The position numbers were made by a program, and so were the translations under genes. Of a DNA stretch of 64,000 bases, positions 52,967 to 61,058 are shown in pieces. Source of the stretch: an uncultured Eubacteriales bacterium (GTDB taxonomy: Bacteria; Bacillota; Clostridia; Peptostreptococcales; Anaerovoracaceae); assembly GCA_902776285.1 (NCBI GenBank), contig CACYPK010000011.1, positions 53,060 to 117,059 of the forward strand, written 5' to 3'. Under the pieces are notes generated by a model. The model was not told where the DNA came from. It was given only the letters and a program-made list of their open reading frames with translations, and searched no databases. Positions within the stretch are counted from its first letter, which is position 1; every line of letters starts with the position of its first letter.

Positions 52967-53901
52967 TGCGCGACAGTGTTGTTAAAGCGATCGAAATGAT
53001 TAGAGAGACTGTGCCTGAAAAGCGGGTGCTCATTGATGAGCCGATGCGAGGGCACACGTCTTTTCGTATAGGGGGACCCGCCGCGGCACTTGTGCTTGTG
53101 AATGACGAAGCCGAGCTTTCAGCTGTGCTCGCTGCTGTGACCGCGGAGGGAACTGAGCATATGATGATCGGCAACGGGTCCAACCTGCTGGTCTCGGACG
53201 AGGGATACCCGGGTATCATGATAAAATTAGCCGGGTCTTTCGAGAGCATCGAGCGAGACGCGGATGATCCTCTCAGGGTCAAGGCCGGTGCCGCGGTACT
53301 CATGTCGAGGACTGCCGCATTCCTTACCGAAAACGGACTGAGCGGCTTTGAATTCGCCAGCGGTATCCCCGGAAGCATAGGCGGCGCCGTATTCATGAAC
53401 GCGGGCGCTTACGGCGGCGAGATCAAAGACGTCGTAAAGAATGTACGCGTGATGGACCCGGACGGCACTAACGTAAGGGAGATCAGCGGCGAAGACATGC
53501 GGTTCTCATACAGGCACAGCAGGGCGCAGGATGATGGCTTCCTGATCCTTTCGGCGGAGATGGAACTCACGCCGGATGATCCTTCGGAGATAGCGGCGAG
53601 AGTTGCCGAGCTCGCGGCAAGACGCAATGCCAAGCAGCCGGTCGCTTATCCGAGCGCGGGCAGCACTTTCAAGAGACCGGTAGGAGGATACGCGGCGGCG
53701 CTCATAGAGCAGTCGGGGCTGAAGGGTTTCAAAGTCGGCGGAGCTGAGGTATCCGAAAAGCATTCCGGCTTTGTCATCAACACCGGCGGGGCCACATGTG
53801 AAGATGTGCTGGCTGTCATGAGGCACGTAAGAGAAAAGGTGTTTGAGGATTCGGGCATATTGCTCGAACCTGAAGTCAGGCTTATAAACTGCAGTCTGTG
53901 A
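52966..53901 (+). CDS. murB: UDP-N-acetylenolpyruvoylglucosamine reductase
   Basis: FAD-dependent enzyme that makes UDP-N-acetylmuramic acid. 311 residues. FAD-binding motifs are MIGNGSNLLVSDEGYPG and ASGIPGSIGGAVFMNAGAYG; the Ser of YPSAGSTFKRP and the Glu of LEPEVRLI complete the active site. It is the shorter (Type II) form found in Firmicutes. The ATG overlaps the previous stop, so translational coupling is likely. Confidence 0.96.
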   Translation: MRDSVVKAIEMIRETVPEKRVLIDEPMRGHTSFRIGGPAAALVLVNDEAELSAVLAAVTAEGTEHMMIGNGSNLLVSDEGYPGIMIKLAGSFESIERDADDPLRVKAGAAVLMSRTAAFLTENGLSGFEFASGIPGSIGGAVFMNAGAYGGEIKDVVKNVRVMDPDGTNVREISGEDMRFSYRHSRAQDDGFLILSAEMELTPDDPSEIAARVAELAARRNAKQPVAYPSAGSTFKRPVGGYAAALIEQSGLKGFKVGGAEVSEKHSGFVINTGGATCEDVLAVMRHVREKVFEDSGILLEPEVRLINCSL

Positions 53902-53908
53902 GGCAAAC

Positions 53909-54676
53909 ATGGGATTTGACTTAGAAAAAATCAAAAAGGAATACAGGCTGAGGTACGACCACCACACTCACACTATCTATTCGAGAGTGGGACCGTACTT
54001 TCACGGCAAGGGCCGCATAATCGACAATGTCCGCGCAGCGGCAAAGAGGGGGCTTGAATCGCTTGCCATAACCGATCACGGGCCGTCCGATTTTTACGGA
54101 CTCGACCCGCGCAAGACCCCGCAGATGAGAAGGGAGATAGCGGCGGCGCTGCTCTCGTTCCCTAAACTGAAGGTCTACCTTGGGGTCGAAGCGGACATAG
54201 TGGATACGCCTAACGGCCTGGATGTTCCTCCTGAAGACTTCGCGAAATACGACTTTGTTAACGCGGGATATCACTATGTGCCTAAATGCCACATGCTGCA
54301 CAACTTTGTGGCCTTCCGCATGCCGTGGCCAAAGAAACTCAAGGAGAAACTGAGGCTCCGGAACACCGAGCGCATCATCAAGGCGCTCAGAAACAATGAC
54401 ATCAACATACTCACGCATCCGGGAGACAAGGCTTACATAGATGAGCACGCGGTAGCGAAGGCCTGCGAAGAGACCGGAACTCTGGTGGAGATCAATGCCA
54501 GACACAAGCATCCGGATGTGCGGGACCTTAAGATATACAAAAAATATGATATAAACTTTGTCATAAGCAGCGACGCTCACAGACCAAAGCATGTTGGCCG
54601 CTATGCTGAGAGTCTGGCGCTCGCGTTAGAAGCGGGTATCGACCCGGCAAGGATAGTCAACATAGAAAAGAGATAA
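53909..54676 (+). CDS. PHP-domain phosphoesterase
   Basis: 255 residues of the polymerase-and-histidinol-phosphatase fold, a metal-dependent phosphoesterase. Metal ligands are in YDHHTHTIYS (residues ~17-26), ITDHGPSD, GVEADIV and the late SSDAHRP. The substrate is unknown; histidinol-phosphatase-like activity is the nearest guess. It lies between murB and rapZ, 7 and 13 bases away, and this order is common in Clostridia. Confidence 0.85.
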   Translation: MGFDLEKIKKEYRLRYDHHTHTIYSRVGPYFHGKGRIIDNVRAAAKRGLESLAITDHGPSDFYGLDPRKTPQMRREIAAALLSFPKLKVYLGVEADIVDTPNGLDVPPEDFAKYDFVNAGYHYVPKCHMLHNFVAFRMPWPKKLKEKLRLRNTERIIKALRNNDINILTHPGDKAYIDEHAVAKACEETGTLVEINARHKHPDVRDLKIYKKYDINFVISSDAHRPKHVGRYAESLALALEAGIDPARIVNIEKR

Positions 54677-54689
54677 CAGAGAGGCGGAC

Positions 54690-55562
54690 ATGGAAGTTGT
54701 AATAATCACGGGAATGTCGGGCGCGGGACGCAGTAGGGCAGCAGACTGGTTTGAGGACCAGGGCTATTACTGTGTCGACAACATGCCTCCGGCTCTTACG
54801 AACAGCTTCCTTGAGATGGCGTCCGCGGCGGAGAACAACATCGAAAAGGTAGCCCTCGTGACTGACCTTCGCGGGGGAAGCTTCTTCGGAGAACTTGGCG
54901 ATGTGATAGACGAACTCAGGGCGCGTGACGACATTGATCTTACAGTGCTCTACATGGAAGCAGCGGTGTCGGAGATCGTCCGCAGGTACAACGAGGTCAG
55001 GCGCAACCATCCTCTGACAGGCGGACAGGCAAGCGCCAGCGTCATAGAAGAGGAAGTCGAAAAGCTCAAGGGCATCCGGAAGAAGGCGGATATCATACTG
55101 GATACCAGCAATCTGAAACTTTCCGAGATGAATGCCGAACTGGACCGCATGTTCTTTGGCGGCTCCGGATCATCGATGTTCGCGATCAATATCAGTTCGT
55201 TTGGATTCAAGTACGGCATACCGACGGAGTCCGACGTCATGTTTGACGTGAGGTTCCTGCCAAATCCGTATTACGTGGCGAGCCTCAAGAAACTGAGCGG
55301 CAACAACCGGAAGGTGAGGGATTACATATTCAGGAGCGAGCTGGCGGATCAGTTTGTACAGTCCGCGCACGACCTTCTGAAGTCCATGGTGCAGGGCTAT
55401 ATCAACGAGGGCAAGTACCACCTGAACATAGCATTCGGCTGCACGGGCGGACACCACAGGTCGGTAGCCATCGCGAACGCGGTAGCCGAAGAATTCAAAA
55501 AGGACGGCATGAGGGTCAGGGTATATCACAGAGACCTCGACCTGCAGAATAAAAAGGGATAA
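54690..55562 (+). CDS. rapZ: RNase adapter / nucleotide-binding protein RapZ (YvcJ)
   Basis: 290 residues. The N-terminal nucleotide-binding loop is GMSGAGRS: the usual Walker A Lys is Arg here. YYCVDNMPPALT and the C-terminal GCTGGHHRSVAIA are diagnostic for the family, which in Gram-negatives directs RNase E to the GlmZ small RNA and in Firmicutes has a less clear nucleotide-sensing role. Usually yvcK sits between rapZ and whiA, but here whiA follows directly. Confidence 0.93.
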   Translation: MEVVIITGMSGAGRSRAADWFEDQGYYCVDNMPPALTNSFLEMASAAENNIEKVALVTDLRGGSFFGELGDVIDELRARDDIDLTVLYMEAAVSEIVRRYNEVRRNHPLTGGQASASVIEEEVEKLKGIRKKADIILDTSNLKLSEMNAELDRMFFGGSGSSMFAINISSFGFKYGIPTESDVMFDVRFLPNPYYVASLKKLSGNNRKVRDYIFRSELADQFVQSAHDLLKSMVQGYINEGKYHLNIAFGCTGGHHRSVAIANAVAEEFKKDGMRVRVYHRDLDLQNKKG

Positions 55563-55574
55563 AAGGGGGCGCAG

Positions 55575-56603
55575 TTGTCATTCTCCTCTGATGTAAAAGG
55601 TGAGCTGGCGAGGCTGAGCCCCGCCAAAAAATGCTGCATGCTGGCTGAGATCGCCGGATTCCTGAGAGTATCGGGTTCCGTCAGGATCACCGGCGGCAGT
55701 TTTGCTATTGTGGCATCCACGGAGAGCGCGGCTGTCGCGAGGCATCTTAAGGTGCTCATCGAGACTTACTTCAGAAACAAGGTGGATCTGGCCATAGGCG
55801 GTTCTCTCAGACCGGGAAGCCAGGGCAAGAAGGGACACAACACCTACTACATCAATATCCGGCCGGAAGAAAAGTCCATGCAGATACTGCGTGAGACGGG
55901 AATGGTTCTGATACGCGAAGGCGATGACTACTTCAGCGACGGCATCTATCAGCCTATAGTGAAATCGAAGTGCTGCAAAAGGGCGTATCTGAGAGGCATG
56001 TTCCTGAGCTGCGGCACGATGTCCGATCCGCGCAAGGGTTATCACCTTGAATTCGTGCTCGACAAGGAGCAGACCGCCAATGACCTTAAGAGGCTGATCG
56101 GATCGTTCGACGATCTTTCGGCTTCGGTCGTGAAGAGGGGCGAAAACTACATCGTTTATATAAAAAAGGCCGCATACATAAGCGACATGCTGGGGATAAT
56201 CGGCGCGGGCAGCGCCATGCTGGAACTTGAGAGCATAAGGGTCAACAAGAGCATGCACGGCGAGATCATGCGCATATTGAACTGTGACAGCGCCAATGTA
56301 GACAGGACGCTGTCTGCGGCCGAGGAACAAAGGACCTGGCTGGCCGAGATAGCGGCCGCCGAAACGGGCCGGATGCCCGAGGCCGGTGAAGTGAAAGATC
56401 CGTCATCGGATTTCTGGGCCGAGGGGCTGAGGCATCTTCCGCCGCCGCTCAAGGAGGCGGCGTACCTAAGGCTGTATAAGCCGGAGGCGAGCCTCACCGA
56501 GATCGGTGAGTCGCTGACGCCGCCGGTAGGCAAGGCGGCGATCAGCAAGCGCTTCGCGAAGCTGCGCGCGCTCGCCGAAGGTGAACAGAATGGAAAAGAA
56601 TAA
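55575..56603 (+). CDS. whiA: WhiA-family DNA-binding protein
   Basis: 342 residues. The N-terminal half has the LAGLIDADG-like homing-endonuclease fold without catalytic acidic residues (SFSSDVKGELARL start, CCKRAYLRGMFLSCG), and the C-terminal helix-turn-helix is LKEAAYLRLYKPEASLTEIG...GKAAISKRFAKL. WhiA is involved in cell division and chromosome segregation in Firmicutes. It starts with TTG after AAGGGGG. It overlaps the rlmD start by 14 bases. Confidence 0.94.
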   Translation: MSFSSDVKGELARLSPAKKCCMLAEIAGFLRVSGSVRITGGSFAIVASTESAAVARHLKVLIETYFRNKVDLAIGGSLRPGSQGKKGHNTYYINIRPEEKSMQILRETGMVLIREGDDYFSDGIYQPIVKSKCCKRAYLRGMFLSCGTMSDPRKGYHLEFVLDKEQTANDLKRLIGSFDDLSASVVKRGENYIVYIKKAAYISDMLGIIGAGSAMLELESIRVNKSMHGEIMRILNCDSANVDRTLSAAEEQRTWLAEIAAAETGRMPEAGEVKDPSSDFWAEGLRHLPPPLKEAAYLRLYKPEASLTEIGESLTPPVGKAAISKRFAKLRALAEGEQNGKE

Positions 56604-58020
56604 GACTATAGAATTGGTGATAGAGGATATGCTCGATGACGGCAGGGCCTTCGGCAGATGCGAAGGCTGTGCCGTTTTTGTGAGCGGAGGAGCCGTTCCG
56701 GGCGACAGGGTATGGGCCAAAGTGACAAAGGTCAAAAAGTCGTCCGCGGAAGCGGCGCTTGCGGAGATCGTCGAGCCTTCACCCGACAGAGTAGCCGCGG
56801 AATGTCCGTACTTTGGGCAGTGCGGCGGCTGCGCGATGCAGGAGCTTTCCTATGATGCTCAAAAGAGACTCAAGACAGAACAGGTAAGGGCCAAGCTTAA
56901 GAGACTGGGCGGAATCGATGAACCGAAAGTCAATGAATGCGTAGGAGCTGATACCTTAAAGTATTACCGCAACAAAGCGGTCTTTGCCGTCGGACCTCAC
57001 GGCGAGGCGGGCTTCATGAAAGCCAAGAGCCACTACGTCATGGACATAGATGACTGCATGCTGCAGTCCGACGCTGCCATGGCCTGCGCGGATGCTCTCC
57101 GTGTTTTCCTGAAAGAGACCGGCATCAAATGCATAAAACAGCTGACTGTCAAAACAGCTTTCGGCACAGGCGAGGTAATGGCTGTACTCGATTCGGAGAG
57201 TAAAGAGATACCGCAGATAGAAAAGCTGGTGAGCATGTTTGATGACGCGGTCTACAGCCTGAACGAAGATGAAGAGGGCGCTTGCAGCCTTGAGTCTGTT
57301 GCCGTGATACATAAAGGCAGATGCCGTATCATAGCAGGCAAGCCGACAATTACTGAAGAATTCATCACGGATGGCAGCACACTGAGGTTCGAAATAAGTC
57401 CGCAGTCCTTCTTCCAGGTAAATCCTGAGCAGATGGTTAAGCTCTACGATAAGGCTGCGGAGTATGCTGATTTGAAAGGCGGGGAGACCATTCTGGATCT
57501 CTACTGCGGCGCCGGATCCATAGGCATCTGGCTTCTTGAAAAGCTCAGGAATAAGGATCCGGAAGCATTCGACCGTACCAGAGTTATAGGCATAGAGTCT
57601 GTCAGGCCTGCCGTTCTGGATGCTAATCGCAATTCAGTCATCAACGGTCTCATCAACACACGGTATTTCTGCGGAAAGGCAGAGGAAGAGCTGCCGGGAA
57701 TGATGGGCCTGGCAAAGCTGTATAAGTGGAACGAAGTCAATGAGCGGGTAGAACGTGAGCCTGAAATAGAGATCGACCGTGCGGACGTGGTCATACTCGA
57801 TCCGCCGCGTGCCGGCTGCGACGAGGCGCTCCTCGCCGCAGTGGCTGCTGCGCAGCCCGATCGCATAGTCTATGTCTCGTGCGATCCCGGCACCCTCGCC
57901 CGTGACATCAAATACCTTACTTCCAACGGTTATGTATTCATAGAAGCGACACCGGTCGACCAGTTCCCGTGGACGACACACATCGAGGTAGTAGCGAGGA
58001 TACAAAAGAAAAAAGCCTGA
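56590..58020 (+). CDS. rlmD: 23S rRNA (uracil-1939 C5) methyltransferase RlmD family
   Basis: 476 residues with a TRAM domain at the start, the Fe-S cysteines CPYFGQCGGC and DDCMLQ, the SAM-binding LDLYCGAGSIGIW and the catalytic Cys in YVSCDPGTLARD; DPPRAGC is the uridine-methyltransferase signature. ATG 56590 follows GAAGGTGA. An insert of about 25 residues (GLAKLYKWNEVNERVEREPE) sits before DPPRAGC. The 3' end is the junction with a mobile element and contains its likely integration site. Confidence 0.93.
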   Translation: MEKNKTIELVIEDMLDDGRAFGRCEGCAVFVSGGAVPGDRVWAKVTKVKKSSAEAALAEIVEPSPDRVAAECPYFGQCGGCAMQELSYDAQKRLKTEQVRAKLKRLGGIDEPKVNECVGADTLKYYRNKAVFAVGPHGEAGFMKAKSHYVMDIDDCMLQSDAAMACADALRVFLKETGIKCIKQLTVKTAFGTGEVMAVLDSESKEIPQIEKLVSMFDDAVYSLNEDEEGACSLESVAVIHKGRCRIIAGKPTITEEFITDGSTLRFEISPQSFFQVNPEQMVKLYDKAAEYADLKGGETILDLYCGAGSIGIWLLEKLRNKDPEAFDRTRVIGIESVRPAVLDANRNSVINGLINTRYFCGKAEEELPGMMGLAKLYKWNEVNERVEREPEIEIDRADVVILDPPRAGCDEALLAAVAAAQPDRIVYVSCDPGTLARDIKYLTSNGYVFIEATPVDQFPWTTHIEVVARIQKKKA

Positions 58021-58255
58021 AAACCGTTGAAATTACTGCGTTTCAGCGATTCGCGGTTTCTCCCTGAAAAAGCAGAAATAATCAAAAAATCGCCTTTTCT
58101 GGGCCTCAAAATCGGGCCGCATGAGCAGGGGAACATATCAACAGGTGTAGTTCTGCTGATATGCTAAATGATGCCAAACCATTGAAAACACTGAGTTTGA
58201 GCAAATCTCCGGCTCTGAAAAGTGAGGTGTAGTTCACACAATAGCGCGGATACAA
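57990..58255 (+). other. Candidate attachment-site repeats at the rlmD/element junction
   Basis: AGTAGCGAGGATACAA at the 3' end of rlmD (57990-58005) recurs as AATAGCGCGGATACAA at 58240-58255, 14 of 16 bases identical and exactly 250 bases apart. In the second copy the frame reads HTIARIQ, close to the rlmD C-terminus. GGTGTAGTTC occurs twice more (58144 and 58226); the first reads VVLLIC plus stop in one frame, like the tail of other RlmD proteins. This looks like a duplicated or replaced gene end, as left by integrases that target rlmD (rumA). Confidence 0.5.
58134..58163. repeat. Inverted repeat around the first GGTGTAGTTC copy
   Basis: CATATCAACAG / CTGCTGATATG, 10 of 11 bases complementary, with an 8-base centre GTGTAGTT. 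Position and shape suit an integrase core or arm site. Confidence 0.6.
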
Positions 58256-58326
58256 TTTTGTGAGTACAATTATCGCTCTTTTCATAACAATTCTATACTG
58301 CTTAAGGGCACGGGGATGCATATTCA

Positions 58327-58342
58327 CTGAATAATTATTCAG
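58327..58342. repeat. 16-base perfect palindrome
   Basis: CTGAATAATTATTCAG, in the leader of the element's first genes. Possible operator or ParB-type site; no second copy was noticed in the window. Confidence 0.55.
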
Positions 58343-58351
58343 GCGATGCAC

Positions 58352-58386
58352 AAGGCACGGTACTGCTATACACCGTGTCTTTTTTA
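58352..58386 (+). terminator. Intrinsic terminator at the start of the element
   Basis: Stem GGCACGGT / ACCGTGTC (one G-U pair) with a 10-base loop and a run of six Ts. No gene ends just upstream, so it may end a small RNA or read-through from rlmD. Confidence 0.75.
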
Positions 58387-58402
58387 TATGCAGAATAACA
58401 GG

Positions 58403-58467
58403 TTGCACGTTATATGCAAGCTTTCACAGAATTGTGAACTGACGGATTCCTCGATAAACTGAATCCG
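58403..58467 (+). promoter_or_regulatory. Three successive inverted repeats in the leader of the first element gene
   Basis: TTGCA / TGCAA (58403-58419), TTCACAGAATTGTGAA (58423-58438, 6-bp arms) and CGGATTC / GAATCCG (58443-58467) follow one another before the ATG at 58503. They could be operators or a folded leader; none has a T-run. Confidence 0.45.
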
Positions 58468-58502
58468 GCAATCAATAGGTGAAACCGGAAGAGGAGAACG
58501 CA

Positions 58503-58673
58503 ATGGACACAAAAGAAATGAGCTACTTTGACAGACGACTGCTGTATGCGATGCAGCTTGCAATCATAAGTAGAGCAAAAGCTGAGGGCCTGCTCCCTTA
58601 TGCGGATGAAGTAATAGAACTGGAGAACAGAGTCAGGAAAGCTTACTGGGAAGAGACAGGCGAGCGCCTGTAA
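58503..58673 (+). CDS. Small element protein, unknown
   Basis: 56 residues starting MDTKEMSYFDRRLLY, predicted helical and with no hydrophobic segment. AGAGGAG 7-8 bases upstream marks the ATG; an in-frame ATG further up lacks such a site. The pattern LEAEGLLP-like AKAEGLLPYADEVIELE recurs in a similar form in the 46-residue protein at 60303 (IAEGRYTDAVDDL), so both may belong to one small family common in clostridial elements. Function unknown. Confidence 0.6.
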   Translation: MDTKEMSYFDRRLLYAMQLAIISRAKAEGLLPYADEVIELENRVRKAYWEETGERL

Positions 58674-58689
58674 ATAATTAGGAATCGGG

Positions 58690-59622
58690 ATGAATATTAT
58701 AGAGACTGTAATAAGCGCATTAGAAGATGCGTCCTTCACTGAAAAGGCTGCAGCACTAGACGCTTTAGTGAATGCTGTAATTGAAGATAGCGAGAAAGCC
58801 AGGGAATCGATGGGCAGGAATATCTGTTTTGTTCCTATAAAAACCATCAAGATGTTTCATGAGCACCCTTTTTATATAGATTACGATGAGGATATGGAAG
58901 ATCTTGTCCGTTCGATTGCAAAATACGGACAGATAACGCCTGGTGCTGTGAGATATGCGGGTGACGGGGAATATGAGCTTTTGTCAGGCCACAGACGTTT
59001 GTATGCATGTAAACTGGCAGGTATTAAAGAATTCCTGTGCGAGATACTGGATCTGTCTGATGACGATGCCTGCATATATATGATAGAGGCAAATCGGCAA
59101 CGCACGAACCTTAAGCTGTGTGAAAAAGGGGATATATATCGTCTCAAAAAAGATCTTATAGATCGCAAGGAAGGAAGAACAACTGAAATCATAGCAGAGG
59201 ATATCCGGTTAGATCAGGCGGACACCAAACATATTATAAAAAGACTGCTTCGCCTGGAAAAACTTATCCCAGACCTTAGGGAAATGGTAGATGATGGAGA
59301 AGTCAGCCTTAGATCAGGGTATGAGCTGTCCTTTCTGCCTGCTCGAACTCAGTGTAAGGTGATTGAGTTTATGGACTACGAACAGCGTAAACCTTCTCAT
59401 GAGCAATGTATAAGGATGAGAAAACTATATTCTGATGGTAAATTAACACCTGATATTATTGGGAATATTATTTCTGAGGATAAACATAATCAGAAAGCAA
59501 AGATTACCATAACAAATGAGAATGTGATATCCCGCATCCCTGAAGAACTATCACCAAGGGGCCAGGAGGAATATATAGAGGCAGCGCTGAAATACTATGA
59601 AGAAAAGAGGAGAAGGGGATGA
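58690..59622 (+). CDS. ParB/Spo0J-like partition protein (first copy)
   Basis: 310 residues. The N-terminal ParB domain shows HPFYIDYDEDMEDLVRSI, YELLSGHRRLYACKLAG (GHRR, the CTP/DNA clamp motif) and IEANRQRTNL. A central helix-turn-helix follows (DIRLDQADTKHIIKRLLRLE). It resembles the ParB at 61831 along its whole length, down to IRMRK...GKLTPD. It lacks a ParA partner next to it, and its bases are AT-rich. It may regulate transcription of the element, since ParB-like proteins also do this. Confidence 0.88.
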   Translation: MNIIETVISALEDASFTEKAAALDALVNAVIEDSEKARESMGRNICFVPIKTIKMFHEHPFYIDYDEDMEDLVRSIAKYGQITPGAVRYAGDGEYELLSGHRRLYACKLAGIKEFLCEILDLSDDDACIYMIEANRQRTNLKLCEKGDIYRLKKDLIDRKEGRTTEIIAEDIRLDQADTKHIIKRLLRLEKLIPDLREMVDDGEVSLRSGYELSFLPARTQCKVIEFMDYEQRKPSHEQCIRMRKLYSDGKLTPDIIGNIISEDKHNQKAKITITNENVISRIPEELSPRGQEEYIEAALKYYEEKRRRG

Positions 59623-59891
59623 GGAAAAAAGGCACAAGCTCGTATGAAGAGCTTAACTGGTATGAAGCATCAAGTCTTGGAAAGATTTACGTTTCAAGTG
59701 AGGTCATATTGTATTCGATCAGTGATCTGGTAGAAATGACAGGTTGGAGCCATGGTACGATAGAAAAGTTATTCAATGATCCAAGCTTTCCATCGATCGA
59801 TTATGGGAAAAGAAAACTGGTAGAGAATCATGCATTGATGCAATTTCTCTCGGTCAGAAGAGAAAAAGTTAGAAACAGTTATTGGAGGTAG
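59619..59891 (+). CDS. Small helix-turn-helix-like protein A
   Basis: 90 residues. The core SISDLVEMTGWSHGTIEKLFNDPSFPSIDYGKRKLV is seen at about 33-68 (given here by its ends: SISDLVEMTGW ... GKRKLVENHAL). Trp-x-x-x-T-I-x-K-L-F followed by DPxFP is typical of excisionase-like small DNA-binding proteins of clostridial elements. It overlaps the ParB stop by 4 bases (ATGA) and the next gene starts 3 bases after its stop. It is related to the next protein. Confidence 0.7.
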   Translation: MRKKGTSSYEELNWYEASSLGKIYVSSEVILYSISDLVEMTGWSHGTIEKLFNDPSFPSIDYGKRKLVENHALMQFLSVRREKVRNSYWR

Positions 59892-59893
59892 AC

Positions 59894-60262
59894 GTGGCCA
59901 GAGATCCATGGATAGATGATGTATATAGCAGGTATGATTATTTTTTTATTAAGAGTTACGTAAGAAGACGTAAACAAGTTGATAACATCCGGCTTGATTG
60001 GCTTGATATCGAAGAACTGTACAGGTCACCAGCGGTGGTTTTATTCTCAAAAGAGGAGATTCTTGAGAAAAGCAACTGGAGCGAGGAAGAGGTAAGCCTG
60101 TTGTTTGCAGATCGGAGATTTCCAATGACAGAGGTTGCAAGAAAACAGGTAGTTGAAGTCCATGCTTTGATACAGTTCTTTGCCAGGAAGGAAGTAATAA
60201 AGATAAAGCAGTTAGAAGACAGGGCTCAGATGGATCTTATCTTTGCACATTTGAAAAAGTAA
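59894..60262 (+). CDS. Small helix-turn-helix-like protein B
   Basis: 122 residues with the core EEILEKSNWSEEEVSLLF, then DRRFP and KQVVEVHALIQFF, clearly related to protein A just upstream (WSHGTIEKLF, DPSFP, RKLVENHALMQFL). GTG 59894 is taken as start because GGAGGT lies 4 bases upstream; a TTG at 59882 would overlap that site. The N-terminal third is Tyr/Arg-rich and not conserved with A. Likely a DNA-binding regulator or excisionase-type protein. Confidence 0.65.
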   Translation: MARDPWIDDVYSRYDYFFIKSYVRRRKQVDNIRLDWLDIEELYRSPAVVLFSKEEILEKSNWSEEEVSLLFADRRFPMTEVARKQVVEVHALIQFFARKEVIKIKQLEDRAQMDLIFAHLKK

Positions 60263-60302
60263 AAATGGTGAAGTTAAATATAAGTGAAGGAGGTAAAGCA
60301 TC

Positions 60303-60443
60303 ATGTTCAGACCAAAATTCAAATTCACTTATGATGAAGTCAGGATAATAGTAATGGCGCTGGTCGAACTAAAGAACCAGCTGATAGCAGAAGGCAGATA
60401 CACTGATGCAGTAGATGACCTTCTGATCAAGTTCGTAGACTGA
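60303..60443 (+). CDS. Small element protein, 46 residues, unknown
   Basis: Starts MFRPKFKFTYDEVRIIVM and ends KFVD. A strong GAAGGAGG ribosome site sits 8 bases before the ATG. Predicted as two helices with a RYTDAVDDLL turn. It has no hydrophobic span or known motif. Confidence 0.65.
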   Translation: MFRPKFKFTYDEVRIIVMALVELKNQLIAEGRYTDAVDDLLIKFVD

Positions 60444-60545
60444 CGATTGTCCTTTCGGCTCCGGCTGAAGTATTACATGGCTCCGTGCAATAAGGTGCGG
60501 AGTCAATTTTATTGCAGCCGGAACATCCGGAGGAAGGACAATATT

Positions 60546-61049
60546 ATGAAAGTTATCAAGAAAGACAAAGACGTTATTGCTAAAGAAGAAGAGAGAAAAG
60601 AGGCAGACAAGCTTAACGAAGAGTTCTACAACACAGGTATTCCGGAGGAGATGACGGACGATGCTTCCGACGAATCTGAATGGGAACTCTCGCCGGTCGA
60701 GGATATGTCAATACAGATTGCGGGATATCTCTCGGAGCTGACATCGGAAAGATTTGCTGCGATGGTCGATGGAATGGAAGTGGATACTATCAAGCAGATC
60801 GTTGGCAGGCTGAATGGAGCAGGTCATGAGGAAGCTGTGAGAATGATGCAGGCGATGTTCCTGATCAGTGGAATGGAATATGCTGCAGAAGACCTAGACA
60901 TCCTGAGCTTCATCGAGGACTTTGATGAATGCGTATACGATTTCTTCATCAATGATATCTTCAGTATGGATTTCTTCGACTGGTTTCTCACAGAAATGTG
61001 TCTGGAAAAAGCATATAAGCCTGCCTGTCTGCCACCTATTCTCAGTTAG
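60546..61049 (+). CDS. Element protein upstream of parA, unknown
   Basis: 167 residues, strongly acidic, helical. Lys/Glu-rich first 35 residues, then a domain with MSIQIAGYLSELTSERFAAM and an unusual Asp/Phe-rich end (FDECVYDFFINDIFSMDFF). ATG 60546 is used because GGAGGAAGG precedes it; an upstream in-frame start would add a basic, unlikely extension. No family recognised. It ends 9 bases before parA, so it may be part of the partition unit. Confidence 0.65.
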   Translation: MKVIKKDKDVIAKEEERKEADKLNEEFYNTGIPEEMTDDASDESEWELSPVEDMSIQIAGYLSELTSERFAAMVDGMEVDTIKQIVGRLNGAGHEEAVRMMQAMFLISGMEYAAEDLDILSFIEDFDECVYDFFINDIFSMDFFDWFLTEMCLEKAYKPACLPPILS

Positions 61050-61058
61050 GAGGTATTG

